Below, piece by piece: positions 11,344 to 22,615 of a stretch of 64,000 nt of DNA. Below the pieces are notes generated by a model. The model saw only the letters and a list, made by a program, of their open reading frames with translations. It did no database searches and was not told where the DNA came from. The translations under genes and the position numbers were made by a program. The DNA is taken from contig JANBPK010000919.1 in assembly GCA_027579435.1 (NCBI GenBank), positions 124,001 to 188,000 of the forward strand. The letters run 5' to 3'. This DNA comes from Candolleomyces eurysporus. Lineage: Eukaryota > Basidiomycota > Agaricomycetes > Agaricales > Psathyrellaceae. The stretch's first letter is position 1. Every line of letters begins with the position of its first letter.

Positions 11344-12374
11344 ATGTCGAACAAAGAACGAGATGACGCCTTCAAACTCCTTGACAAGGCGAATAAGAAG
11401 GCCGGCTCCTCAACAGGCTGGTTCTCCTCGGCGTCCACCAAGTTCGAGGAAGCCGGAGACCTCTATCAACAAGCAGCCAACATGTTCAAGCTGCTGAAGA
11501 TGTTCAAGGAGGCAGGAGACGCCTTTGCTCGGGAGGCAGAATGCAGAGAAAAGTGCAATGAGACATCTGAGGCCTCCAACGCCTGGTGGAATGCTTCTAA
11601 GGCCTACAAACGCGGGCACCCCGACTGTAAGTGCGTCATCGAAGAGCCATTAAGCTTGATGCTCAAATAGGATCACAGTGGCCATTCAAGCTCTTCAGCA
11701 GACCATCACCTATCTGGTCAAGGGAGGGCGCTTCAGGCAGGCGGCTGATCGAGAAAAGGAGGTAGCCCAAATATATCTCCAAGAAACCAACGATCTCCAG
11801 CGAGCCTGTGATAGCTTCCTCCGTGCAGGAGAGTGGTATGCTGGGGAAGATGCTGTTGCGTACGTGCTTCTTTCTCTATCCCCCCTTTCGTTCTGACCCC
11901 TTTGCACAGAACTGCCAACCAGTGCTACAAGGACGCTGCGGACCTTTGCGCAGATATGGAACAATTCCCTCAAGCCATTGCCCTCTACGAGCGGGTAGCA
12001 GACCATTCTCTGACGTCGAACTTGACCAAATACAGTGTGAAGGAGTACTGGCTGAAGGCTCTGCTCTGTGCAACTGCTATGGGTGTAAGTGGAGCCGACC
12101 TATATGCCCCGAGTCTCAATAACGAATGAAATCGTAGGATCTTGTCACTGCGAGGCGTTCTGCCCAGAAGTATATTTCACAGGATAACACCTTCTCTTCG
12201 ACGCGGGAATACAAGTTTGCGATCGCAGTCATCGAGGCTGTTGAGGCCGGGGACCCAGAAGCCTTCACTGGCGTCATTTACGATTACGACCAGATCACCA
12301 AGTTGGACAACTGGAAGACGGCCATCCTGTTGAAGATTAAGAAGGGTATCCAAGAGGAGCCTGGACTCACTTGA
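11344..12374 (+). CDS. SEC17: Alpha-SNAP / SEC17 vesicular fusion protein
   Basis: Alpha-SNAP recruits the ATPase NSF/Sec18 to SNARE complexes so they can be taken apart after membrane fusion. The product opens MSNKERDDAFKLLDKANKK, then TGWFSSASTKFEEAGDLY, and continues through TPR-like helical pairs: FREAGD-type LLKMFKEAGDAFAREAECRE, LQQTITYLVKGGRFRQAADR, LQRACDSFLRAGEWYAGEDA, NQCYKDAADLCADMEQF, KEYWLKALLCATAMGD. It ends KKGIQEEPGLT. The first intron uses the acceptor ATCACAG, giving HPD|LAIQALQQT in frame. Three further introns are short. Overall length is close to 290 residues, normal for the family. Confidence 0.93.
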
Positions 12375-12577
12375 AGGAACTGTATCTTATATCCATCTAC
12401 ACAATGCTATTAGTACAAGGACTGGAATCGGAAAGAGTGCCCCTTTCATTTCGCAGCCTGAGAGAATGACGTTGACCGGCGCAAAAGGCCCGGGATGAGA
12501 ACTGGACGCCGGCGATCGAACACGTCGACATCCAAGTCCACTGCGCAGTCCTCACTTTCTTTGCGACCAACTCAGCC

Positions 12578-13761
12578 ATGTTCAATCTTTACCCCATATT
12601 TCTCTATATAATTCATCGGATATACGCCATTTATCTCGCTCTTGAGTCTCTCTGGCAGTGGCGACAACAGCACAGTGCTGCAGCGCAGCCTCTTCTTGCA
12701 CCGCGCCGTCGTCTGCCGAAGCACCTCGCCGTTATCTTCACCGCGTCGCCCAGTTTCTCGAAGGAATCGGCGACAGGTGCCATCGTCCAAAGTGTCGTCA
12801 ATGTAGCCCAATGGTGCCGACAACTCGGCGTCACTAAGCTTACCGTATACGAAGAACATGGTATGACGTCCGGTCTCCTCGAGGTCCATTACCTGACCTT
12901 GTTCACAGACATTTTGACGGGATGCGAGCGTGAAATACGCGCACATCTGACACCTCCTCAGGCATACTCCGAAGCCAGCGAGCCCGAAGTCGAATACCAT
13001 CCTCTAACACCCCCACCGTCAGATTACTCCGAGTCCAGACCACTCTCGCCATCTCATTCATCATCCCTAATCCCTGTAACAACAATCTTGGTCTCAAATC
13101 AGCACAAGGAGAAAGAACTCACTCCTGGAAGTGCTGGACTTCGTAGTCGTCGTAAGTGGGCCTTCTCCATCTTTCGAAAGCTGTTACCCATTCCTATAAA
13201 CAACAGGCGAAGGTCACGAAACCCACGTCCATAACTCCCTTCAACTTTGCCTTGTATCCAAAAACGCGTCAAAATCGGCGATAGCTGCCATTGCCACCTC
13301 TATCGCTCGAAATGTCACCTTTAAAAAGGGCAAGGGGTCACGGTCAGGTCGACCGAGCAATTTCACCCTCTCAGTCGATGAGTTGGAGACTGTCCTTGAA
13401 GGTCAGTATTCAATATGCACTTCATTGCCTCGAAACCAGAAGCTAATACTACGATTCAGGGGAAGACGGACTGTCGTCTCCCGATTTTATGATTGTCCAT
13501 TCTCTGGATCCCGAGATCACATCTCGACGAGCTCCTTTAGAGCTGCACGCCTTCCCTCCATGGCACATTCGGCTAACAGAGATTTTGTGAGAACGACGTC
13601 TCTTCATAATCCTAATCTATACTCATTCCATTGCCAGTTCTTCAAGAAGTCATAAACCCCTCAGTTTTCAACGGAACTCCATTCCTCAATCTTTGGAAGA
13701 ATCGACGTTTTGTCAAGCATTAGATGAATATTCCGGTGCTGAGATGCGTTTTGGGAAATAG
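12578..13761 (+). CDS. NUS1: NUS1/NgBR-type subunit of dehydrodolichyl diphosphate synthase
   Basis: Nus1 pairs with a cis-prenyltransferase at the ER to make dolichol for N-glycosylation. Five exons (12578-12860, 12909-13151, 13207-13401, 13460-13586, 13638-13761) splice to exactly 324 codons. The N-terminus is a membrane anchor (NLYPIFLYIIHRIYAIYLAL), followed by PKHLAVIFTASPSFSKE and GVTKLTVYEEHDILTG. After a Ser/Pro-rich insert comes a conserved cis-prenyltransferase fold region (LCLVSKNASKSAIAAIA, PDFMIVHS). The last residues are EMRFGK, matching the C-terminal RxG motif that Nus1 proteins contribute to the active site. The insert of about 50 Ser/Pro-rich residues around residues 115-165 is unusual and is described under findings. 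Confidence 0.85.
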
Positions 13762-14042
13762 TCTTCAGGGTTTGGGGGTTCATTGGCTGTAAGATACTAT
13801 GGTACAATATAATTGACATGGTCCTCGATGACGTTGGATAACCGCGAAAACCTGCTTATTCCCCCCAGACCGTCCCATCTTGAAGTTAGTGCAGACCGGC
13901 TGTTCCGGCCACCTATTGGCATTGTGGACGCGTCAGCGGCCATGTCGGACATACGAGCGCATATTTCAGCTGAAGCTCAAGAGCCTCCTCGTGTTCTCTT
14001 AGGTTATTGCCATACCTTCGCCCCCCACCACCCTTACCTGGA

Positions 14043-15713
14043 ATGATGTACACCCGCTCCCGGAAGCCGCAACCTCCAAAGGCTGGTCAAAACCCTTCGA
14101 AAGGGTTTCCTATTCTCAGGTTACCACAAAGTGTCATCCTAAACATCCTCTCGCTCGCAAAACCACGATACTACACCAAACGAGGGCGTGGAAGACAGGC
14201 GTCCATCTGTTTGACGTGCCGACAATTCAAGGACATCGTGTATCAGCACCCATCTTTTTGGACAACTCTTTCTTTCCTTTTCGAGGACATTAGCAAATTC
14301 TCTTCCTGCGTACCCTTTGTCGATTCTTATTTCTCGCGCGCAGGATCGCTTCGCTTAACGTTGGAATTGGAGGTGGACGAGCCTGAAGAGGATGACCATG
14401 ATTCGGTAGCAGCAGAGGCACCTGGCGTGAAAACGCAGCAGTCGGAGCAGCTATATCTGCCAGGTTACTTGATCTTCCCCAAGTATTCTGGTCGATGGAC
14501 TCGCCTGCACTTCAAGACTGTCCCAGCTGCCTGGGTTAACGCCCTTGATCGGTATTTGCGAGAGAAGGGCGCATCCGATTGCTTCAAAGCGGTTTCGGAC
14601 TATGCGTGCCAACTCAGCAACCTGGGACCGCTTCGACTTCAAGAAGTATTGTTGAAGGATATGCCCAACGTCAACAAACTTGACATTCTGGTTCCCGTCA
14701 GCTGGACCGACACGATCGATTTCCGTCTCGAGAACGCGCCCATCTGGCCCAACCTCACGGAACTTTCCATCGGACTCTACGCCCACCTCTCAACCCATCT
14801 ACATATTTTACGTGAATGCAGCAGCCTGCAAGAGTTGATAATCAGCAAACCTCCAGGGGATTGGCATGAAGCTAACGAGGTTGAGGTGGACGACATATGG
14901 CAAGATGATCCCATCCTTCTCCCCAACCTCACCTCTTTCGCTCTCCTCGGCCTTCCTTCCAACAGAGCCCTTGTTCAGAGCTTTACAGCTCCCCGTTTGA
15001 CAAAGCTATTCATCCAAGCTGAAGATCCTCAAGATGACTCTACCAAAATGGAGTGGCGCTTTCACTACGACATCATGGAATTCCAGACTCGTTCCGGGTT
15101 CTCTCTTCGTGATTTGGAGATCCATTATCTGGGTATCACGGACGAGTGGATGGTCAATATGTTGGTCAGCATGCCGACGTTGGAACGCCTCTTTTACAGG
15201 AATTACAAGGCGACCACTTGGTTCCTTTTCTACGCCGACCAAATGGGCGGGCTTCCGAGGCTCAAGACACTGGAAATGGTCCTCCATAATTATGACGCCA
15301 ACATGAGCGGGGTGTATGAGGACTTCGTCAACAGTCCAAGACGCTGGTGGTCGGATGAAACGGAAGCCAAGAAAAAGAAAGCCAAGAATGCGAGGCAGCG
15401 CAAAGGGAAGAAGCCTAAAGCTGTTACTCGCATCACCAAGCTCGAGAACGCGTATTTGTTCATCCCGCTTCACTTCGACGACGACATGGATTCAGAGACG
15501 GACTCTCAAGATCTACCCTCCTATCCAATTGCAAATGTTCCCGTGTTCTATCGCGGGTTCTCGGGACCAGAATTCACGGTTGAACAGGAGGACGAAGATC
15601 TACTCAATGAGACGGACGAAGAAGACGAGAATGCAACAGGCGATGGGGATGAATCGGATGTGGAAGTTGTTGATGACGATGGAAATAATGAATGGGAGAG
15701 TGACGAGGAATGA
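14043..15713 (+). CDS. F-box protein with leucine-rich region and acidic tail
   Basis: This is an intronless gene of about 556 codons. The F-box lies near the N-terminus: FPILRLPQSVILNILSLA, then CLTCRQFKDIVYQHPSFWTT, as in the large Agaricomycete family of F-box proteins that recruit targets to SCF ubiquitin ligases. The middle has irregular Leu-rich strands (NLTELSIGLYAHLSTHLHIL, LPNLTSFALLGLPSN, LRDLEIHYLG), suggesting divergent leucine-rich repeats. A Lys-rich patch (KKKKAKNARQRKGKKPK) precedes a strongly acidic C-terminus ending EWESDEE. An in-frame ATG at 14007 would add 12 residues. Another short ORF just upstream (13813-14046) resembles an N-terminal leader seen in some basidiomycete F-box genes, but I found no splice joining them. 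The target is unknown. Confidence 0.75.
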   Translation: MMYTRSRKPQPPKAGQNPSKGFPILRLPQSVILNILSLAKPRYYTKRGRGRQASICLTCRQFKDIVYQHPSFWTTLSFLFEDISKFSSCVPFVDSYFSRAGSLRLTLELEVDEPEEDDHDSVAAEAPGVKTQQSEQLYLPGYLIFPKYSGRWTRLHFKTVPAAWVNALDRYLREKGASDCFKAVSDYACQLSNLGPLRLQEVLLKDMPNVNKLDILVPVSWTDTIDFRLENAPIWPNLTELSIGLYAHLSTHLHILRECSSLQELIISKPPGDWHEANEVEVDDIWQDDPILLPNLTSFALLGLPSNRALVQSFTAPRLTKLFIQAEDPQDDSTKMEWRFHYDIMEFQTRSGFSLRDLEIHYLGITDEWMVNMLVSMPTLERLFYRNYKATTWFLFYADQMGGLPRLKTLEMVLHNYDANMSGVYEDFVNSPRRWWSDETEAKKKKAKNARQRKGKKPKAVTRITKLENAYLFIPLHFDDDMDSETDSQDLPSYPIANVPVFYRGFSGPEFTVEQEDEDLLNETDEEDENATGDGDESDVEVVDDDGNNEWESDEE

Positions 15714-15721
15714 ATTCCAAC

Positions 15722-15749
15722 CACGAAGGACCTATCCTGGACCTTCGTG
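15722..15749 (+). terminator. 3' UTR hairpin after the F-box gene
   Basis: CACGAAGG at 15722-15729 pairs perfectly with CCTTCGTG at 15742-15749 across a 12-nt loop. It sits 9 nt after the stop codon. An 8-bp perfect stem so close to a stop could be an RNA element or simple chance. Function is not known. Confidence 0.35.
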
Positions 15750-16457
15750 CAGTGGGCTGCCGCTGGGTACCTAAAGAGAAACAATGAGTCTCTGTGTGCT
15801 GTATACTACGGTTTGTAGGCATCTGTGGATGCTTACCGATAGTTCAAATGTTGTATTCTATCCTGATACTAGATCCGTCCTTCTCCGAAGGCAATAACAT
15901 TTCCTGACCGTCAGGAACCGACGTTACTGCGGGACATGGGATCAGGGTCCTTGGCGGCAGTGGGCGCCTGCCATTGAATAGACGGCCATTCTGGAATAAG
16001 AAATCCTTTGTTCCGAGGCCTGGTACGGAGTCAACAACAACGGGTACTTCGAAACAGAGGGGCCGATATCTTGATGCGGTGTCGAGTCGAGTATCGACTC
16101 CACGATCTCGTCAGTACTGCGACCAATCCTACTAGATTGAGCCCTTCACCGTGGGGATCGGTGGGACCACCCTGATTTTCATCCCAAGTTGGCCTAAATA
16201 AGGAGGGGACAGTGTCAGAGAGGCGAAGAAGAGTCAACGTGTACTGCTGTGGCAGTATACTCAAATGAATACTGCGTGGGTACCGCTATTGAGTACTAGC
16301 GCCCAGGGTTTCCTTGGAGCCTCCACAGCTGATGCTTGCCAGGGTCCAGCGGTCTATATAAAGCGTGGTGATTCCGGGCAGCATCTATCATTAATCTCGC
16401 CTCCTTTACAACCCAGAGATATCTGACCTACTACAATCTTCTCTTCGTTACTTCATC
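15750..16457. other. Intergenic: F-box 3' flank and DUF2235 promoter
   Basis: About 700 bp with no supported gene. A 77-codon minus-strand ORF at 16031-16264 has no recognisable features. The only regulatory signal is the TATA box listed separately at 16355. Confidence 0.5.
16355..16363 (+). promoter_or_regulatory. TATA box of the DUF2235 gene
   Basis: TATATAAAG lies 95 bp upstream of the ATG at 16458, followed by a pyrimidine-rich stretch typical of fungal transcription starts. It is one of only two good TATA boxes seen in the window. Confidence 0.6.
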
Positions 16458-18982
16458 ATGGAAACCATGTCGGCGCCCATACCAGCGACAGTCGCCAATT
16501 CGTTGCTCTTCAGGACAGAGTCAGCCCACACTGGCGACCGAAAGAGTCCGAGCCCCGCGCAAATGTCAGCACACAGTAGTCCAAGCAGATCGCCTCGTCG
16601 TCTCAACACCGACGGCCAGATTACCAGTTCTGAGGACCTCAAGTTGAAAGTGGGCAAACGGATAGTTGTTTGCTGCGACGGGTAAGCGACGCCACCGGTG
16701 ACTCAAACGCTATCAGCTGACCCTCAAACCCTGCCAGGACCTGGCAAGATGGAATTGGCGAACACCGCTCCCTCTACACCAATATTCTTGTAAGTTCGGG
16801 TTTGCCTGGCTTTGCTGTCTGGGATCTGACTTGAACTGATTCGTTTCCAGAGGCTCACCCGAACGATCCACCATGAGGTGCGAATGTCAGAGAGGGGACG
16901 TCGGTCTATCAGTCTAACACAAGCCTTTAGGATGAACGCTTTCAACCACCCATTCCCCAGATAGTGTTCTACCAGTCGGGCATTGGGACGGAGAAGAACT
17001 TTTATTCGGAATATATCGAAGGTGTGTTCCTGCGCAGCTCGTTGCTGTCAGTCGACTAATGCTGAGTATAGGCACCACTGGCGGTTCGCTGGGTAAGCGC
17101 CTGACTAGTGAATGACCGGTTCATGCTCATCCCTTCTGCCACTTTTAGCCGACAAGGTTGAGGAAGCGTATGCCTTCATAGCTCAGTGAGTCGAATACTC
17201 GAGGTGTGGATGAGTCCACTGACGTCGTACAACTCATTTCCAGCAACTACAATCCAGGCGACGAGGTACGTGACTTTCGGATCCAGTTCTTACGCCCAGC
17301 CAATTTTTGACGTGAATCTGTAGATATTCCTGTTTGGCTTCTCTAGGGTAGGGTATCGACGACTATCCAGTACATGGGGATGCTAACAGCCCACCTCTGC
17401 TATATTCAGGGAGCATACACAGCGAGAATGGTTGCTATGTTCATAGTGCGTTACACGGAACTGTCCTTGTGCATCGCTCAACTAAAGTCACCCCGTTCAG
17501 GGAGAAATTGGTGTCCTTGACCGAAAAGACATGGACAACTTCGCTAGGATATTCATCTGCTACCAGAAGCTCGGCAAGACAAATAAACCTGAAGGTGAGG
17601 CACCGAGCCAATCAATCACGGTCTATATCTGGATCTAATACCGATCCTATTAGAAACTGCGAAGCTCAAGGAAGAATTGGAGCCCTGGTGCAAACCGGAT
17701 GCACGAGGGCGGGTGCGAGCCGACCCTGACGGTGACACATTTACCATCAAGTGAGTGAAGAATATGCTGGATTTGCATCTCACGAACCTAATTGTTGTTA
17801 CAGGTGCATCGGAGTCTTCGACACTGTTGGGGCTCTTGGAGTTCCAGAAAGCCTTACCCTGCGCTCGAAGGTCCGAAAGTTATTCGGCTTCAAGGATACT
17901 GTGCTTGGCGAGCACATTGAAAGGGCCTACCAAGCACTCGCACTTCATGAAATGAGGGCTGACTTTGTGTGTATCACCTCCATATCTGACCCTTGTTGGA
18001 AGCTCTAATGACTTCACCATAGAACTGCAATAAGTTCGAGCAGACAGAAAAAGGGAGACTGAAAAATCAAACTCTCAGACAGGTATGTTTGTTGTTCTAT
18101 TCGGGTACTGAGGGATCGTATATTGAGCCTTTCCAGTGCTGGTTTACAGGGGCACACTCCGACGTTCGTGGTTTGTTTCATGTTCCGAGTTAATACAATT
18201 CTGACAGACGCTGGCAGATTGGAGGAGGTTATAAAGAGCACGATCTGTCAGATATTGCTTTACTTTGGATGGCGGTAAGTTTATTTTCATTTGATATTGT
18301 GATGCATACCTTGATGACACACATTCCTAGGCCCATGTCGGAGATATCCTAGGGCTGGACGCGGAATACCTTTCGAAGCTTCCACAACCTGTCGCTCCAT
18401 GGGGTCAGCAGAAGCCACATGAGTAAGTGGATATATTGTCATTCTTACGCCCTTTCTGATGCATGTATCCTAAGCTCGAAAACTGGGATCTTCTTCCTAG
18501 CCCAAGGAGTACAGAGGCCCATCCCCATCGAGACGAATGAGGTTACCCATGAGTGGATTCACCCTTCGGTACTCGAGCAAGCGAAAATATATCCTCGCCT
18601 CGCCCAAGTTTTGAAGAATCACCCACATATCGTATGCCAGCTACTTCCCCTGGAAGAGGAGATGAAAAGAAATTGGCCCTACGTAGAGGATTCTATTGCG
18701 GCGAAGACGTATTCCTCCGACCTAGCAGAGCAAACTAATGCTCAGTCCCCTTCAATGACTGCAACTCTCGTTCGATCCGGCTCAAGGCTGCGGAGATCAA
18801 TCATACGAAGCTTCAGCGTTTCTCGAGGTCCGCGAGTCAGGGTCACTAGCACATCTGGAGATGAGGTTGAGGAAACAGTGGAAGAGCTTGCGGTCGTGCG
18901 TGTGGTGGAAACCAACAAGTTGAAAAAGGCTAGGAGGCAGTCAACACCGCTTCCTACCATTACCGTTCACCCTGAACACTGA
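16458..18982 (+). CDS. DUF2235 alpha/beta-hydrolase-like protein
   Basis: This is a DUF2235 protein, the fold related to Tle1-type phospholipases; the fungal members have no firm function. About 17 exons can be traced. In order they give KRIVVCCDG|TWQDG, FYQSGIGTEKNFYSEY, TTGGSL, AYAFIAHNYNPGDE, IFLFGFSRGAYTARMVAMFI with the GxSxG nucleophile elbow, CIGVFDTVGALGVP, HEMRADF and CWFTGAHSDIGGGYKEHDL, which carries the probable catalytic Asp and His region. The C-terminus is a long basic, Ser-rich tail (RSGSRLRRSIIRSFSVSRGP) ending TVHPEH. One intron falls directly after GFSR. Several exons are only about 20-25 nt. A TATA box lies 95 bp upstream. The first ~65 residues are Ser/Pro-rich and probably disordered. 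Confidence 0.88.
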
Positions 18983-19193
18983 TCGATTCCTTCTATCCGT
19001 TTTTGCCAATGACATTGCATAGTCTCCTATTCCGAAGCATTTACAGCCCATCTCTATATTTATATCTACATACCTGGAACCCTGTAGTACTCTACCTTGG
19101 ACTCTGTAATACCCTATCTAATAACCCTATGTTACCCCGTATCTAAAACCCAGTAATACTTAATCTAGTTAATCTAGACAGCTTGTGTGGTGA

Positions 19194-21725
19194 TCAGGCA
19201 CTGCCAGCACCTTTTGAAGCGTTTCGTTTTTTTGTTGGAAGACATGCCCAATAGCACATCAACGCCCCTGAGAGAGCCACGTTGACGTAGGGCAGAGTGT
19301 GGACACCTTTCTGATTAAGAATGATGCCCGTCACAAATGGGAATACAGCTTTAGGGAAGATCAGTGTCAATGTTGACTCGAAATCTAAAAAAAGATGCTA
19401 CGTACCACAGCCAATGCTCGCAGAGCTTGATCTGGTGATTGATTAGAAGTCAGAGAAGTTCAAAGGTTTGCACAGCAGTGATGAATCTGAACACGTACAT
19501 GAGGGCCATGCTGACCATCCGAATATCTTGCGGTAGCATATCGTTCGCCACGGAGAGACAAGCAGGGAAGAGAGGGCCATAGAGCAAACCAATGGCAGAG
19601 AGAGCCACCGAGTTGACGACAACCGAACGTACAAACCAGATCAAAAACTGCATGACCAAGGTCAACACTAGGAGGAGTCAGCATGGACGTTCATAGCCTG
19701 GGCGCCAGAGAAGATGGGATAACAACTCACTCCTGCAAGGAATAAGTCAGCGAGATTGGCGGCGGAGCAGAAAGGCAAGTTACTTACAGGCAAGCTTGTA
19801 CAATATATTTCCTCTGCACGGCGGACAATCTGGGCAAGGTGGTAAGTAAGACCATAATGCAAGGTTACAATCCGTACACTGTACTCACCTTGGTGTGTAA
19901 TATCCCCAGATCAAGCGCCCTATTGTTATGCCGCCGAAGAACCCCGAGGTTACATAGCCGACAGTCTTGGGGTTGGCGTCCTAACGGAAGGTAAGTAATG
20001 GTTGAATGATCATCTAGAACAACGCCGTACCCGCATTGTCAACAGATATGTCACCATCTACGGATAGCGGTCAGATAGAAGGCATTGGAGATCACAATCA
20101 AAGGAACGTACGAAGCATTGGGACGTCGTCTCACTGCAAGGCATCGGGTAAGCGCACGAAAAAGTGTAGTAACGATGACAGCACCAACCTCGCGACGTAG
20201 AGGCCAGCAAGCAGGGAGATTACCCATTGGAACGGCAGGGACAAGGCAACGCGCAGAGCTACAAATATACGTGGTCACCAATCAGAAAAGAAAGGGTAGT
20301 ATCAGTACTTCACTTACCACTGGTTGGCTCCTTCTTTCCGAGACCCTTCTCGCCTTCGTGCACAGTGGGCGTCGGACTCAGGGATAATGTTCGCTCCCTT
20401 TCGACTTCTCGCCGCTCGCGAATAAATTCATTCGCCGTCGGGCGGAAGGCGATCGTCAAAAACACGACGTTAAGGGCGGAAGCGACAAGCGATCCCAGAT
20501 AGAATTTGTACCAGGGCACTCCCTGCGCAATTACCAGCTGGCATACTAGCGGCGAAACGACGCTCCCAAGGCCTAAATAGAATGAGGAGATTGAAGGAAC
20601 CAAAAAAGTAAGCGTACTCACCCCACATGCTAAATCCATAGCCGAGATGTTTTGGCTCAATCGAAAAGAATTCATTTCTGCGTGATAATGTGTTATTATC
20701 GTAGGCCTATACCCGGAGGAGGGAAAACCTACAGAGACCCTGCGAAGGTAAGAATTTGTCAGTAAAGTCCTATTCAATGAGAACTGGGAGTGTTCGTTAC
20801 CTGTCAAGATGGATCGCGCGAAAGCAGCAACTGCGTAGGCCATAAATATCGCCGGAAACCCTCCTCGTGTACCCATGATCATGAAGAACATCCCATGTAA
20901 GAAACTGGAGATAATGACGCCGAGATGACGGGCTTGCAGGGAGGAAAAGCTAGTGTAGCGTGTATGAGAAGGTCTCGAGAAAAAAGGGGACATCAATGGG
21001 AACCAAGAACTGCGAGTGCTAGATCGATCGATCTTGCCCAGTGCTTGCAGGATCCTTTCGAGGAGGAGTGTCCCAGTGAGAAATCTAAATGTCAACTCAG
21101 ATGGTTAGAGTAGCCGCGGCGACATGGGAGATCATAGAGGATAGGACTGACCCGATGGTGGAGGCGGCATAGAATAGGGACCCCGTCATGAAAGTGATAT
21201 TGAAATCTGTCATAAAGTCTTTTCGGAGATTCTTGAGCATCGGGCGTGCATCACCGATTCTGCTATTGCCACTCACAGGGAAGAATAGTAGCCGTAACTG
21301 ACCGGAACGTCAGCGCAAAGTCAGGGCCAGATGAACACGAACCCACCTCCATCACCGTAGCCGCAAAGAAAATAAGCGAAATAACCGCTAGCAATACGCC
21401 AGGCAAAACGTTCGCCAACAGGCGAGATTTCTGTTGGCTGTGGGTCATAGTCGAGCAGGGATGCCTGTTTCGACGTAGGGGACGGTGTGGAAGGTACAAG
21501 AGTGTCCATCGTGTCTTGACGATGATACTCCTCTATACGACGAGGCACGATGACCTTCGAAGAATGGTCTGGCATGCGAGCGGATGTAAGGGGAGAAAGC
21601 CCTTGAGCGATCGCGGAGCCGAGTCCAGGAGAGGCACCAGATTTGCAAGGGGGCTGGACGACACGATCATGAGGAATGTCGAGCACCCGAAGACCGTCGC
21701 AAGTAGAAGAATTGGAGCAGTCCAT
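19194..21725 (-). CDS. Major facilitator superfamily transporter (BSC6/fucose-permease-like)
   Basis: This is a 12-span type membrane carrier of unknown substrate. The start at 21725 (MDCSNSSTCDGLRVLD) gives a cytosolic leader. The first membrane segments read FAYFLCGYGDGVTATILP, then FNITFMTGSLFYAASTI, HLGVIISSFLHGMFFMIMGT, GFPAIFMAYAVAAFARSI, LGSVVSPLVCQLVIAQG and KFYLGSLVASALNVVFLTIA. A charged loop follows (FIRERREVERERTLSLS), then the second half (LPFQWVISLLAGLYVA, GLLYGPLFPACLSVANDMLP, VFPFVTGIILNQKGV). The protein ends KKRNASKGAGSA with TCA at 19194-19196. There are many short introns and the exact exon count is uncertain. The second half is close to the pattern of the fungal BSC6/FucP-like branch. 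Confidence 0.75.
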
Positions 21726-22615
21726 GGTGATGAATACCGAGATGAGGGATGCGGTATGTTTTGAAAAGCGATTCCTCCCTCTCTTTTAAACCGTTCCACC
21801 CCACGAAACGGCGTGCAGGGTTGAAGGAGAGGTATATCATACGAGCCATCATCACCAGAAAAAAGATCCAGCGAAAGAAGACAGCAGAGCGAGCCATGAG
21901 TTTGACCGGGCTTGAACCAAATGACCGAAGGGAATGCATCTCGAGGAAGGTTAAGCGTTCATGCTAGAAAGAGGGACCGTGGACATGGCTTCGACCCGTT
22001 TGCCGTCGCGGCGAGCGTGAAGCGCGAACATGAGTGCGACAGAACTCTAAGGATTAACATGTAAGGTAGGAGAGATATGAGATACCCATTACGAAGAAGA
22101 TGAGATCCGGTAGGGTCCACAGGCGCTGGACAATTCGGAACGTCGAGCGGAACTACCTGGGGATAGAAGAGAAGGGGGAACGTAAAGATGGAGCATGCTG
22201 TTATAGAATCCAGAAACGTGTGTTCGATAGCAGATAGGTGAGACCCTATGTAGTTGCCGGATCTCCTTGTTTTGGGGACAGAAAACCTCGAAGCCACTGG
22301 ACTCCCGCTAAACGCTCGGACCGTGACGCCACCCACCGTGCTGATGCGACTGATCCGGGTTGCAGATTACCTCTTTCGTCTACCAATTGTTCGTTTTGAA
22401 CCTTTCTTTCATTTACCTGTCTCTTGGATTTGTACCTTGGTCACTTGATTCCATCCAGAGAGCTATCTCTCCAGATTTAAAGGGACCGAGAAGTCGGAAG
22501 CCTCAGTGTCAAAAGGCATCGAGTCCAATTATACTCGCACCCCAATTTCTGGTTCCACCAGTATGGAACGCAGCAATGGTAACTCCGGTTTCTTTTTCCT
22601 GTCTTCGTTGGTTCA
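21726..22615. other. Intergenic: divergent region between MFS transporter and PTH2
   Basis: Nearly 900 bp between two divergent starts. A minus-strand ORF at 21959-22336 (125 codons) has some hydrophobic stretches but no family motif and no support from splicing, so I do not call it a gene. No TATA box or repeat was seen. Confidence 0.45.
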
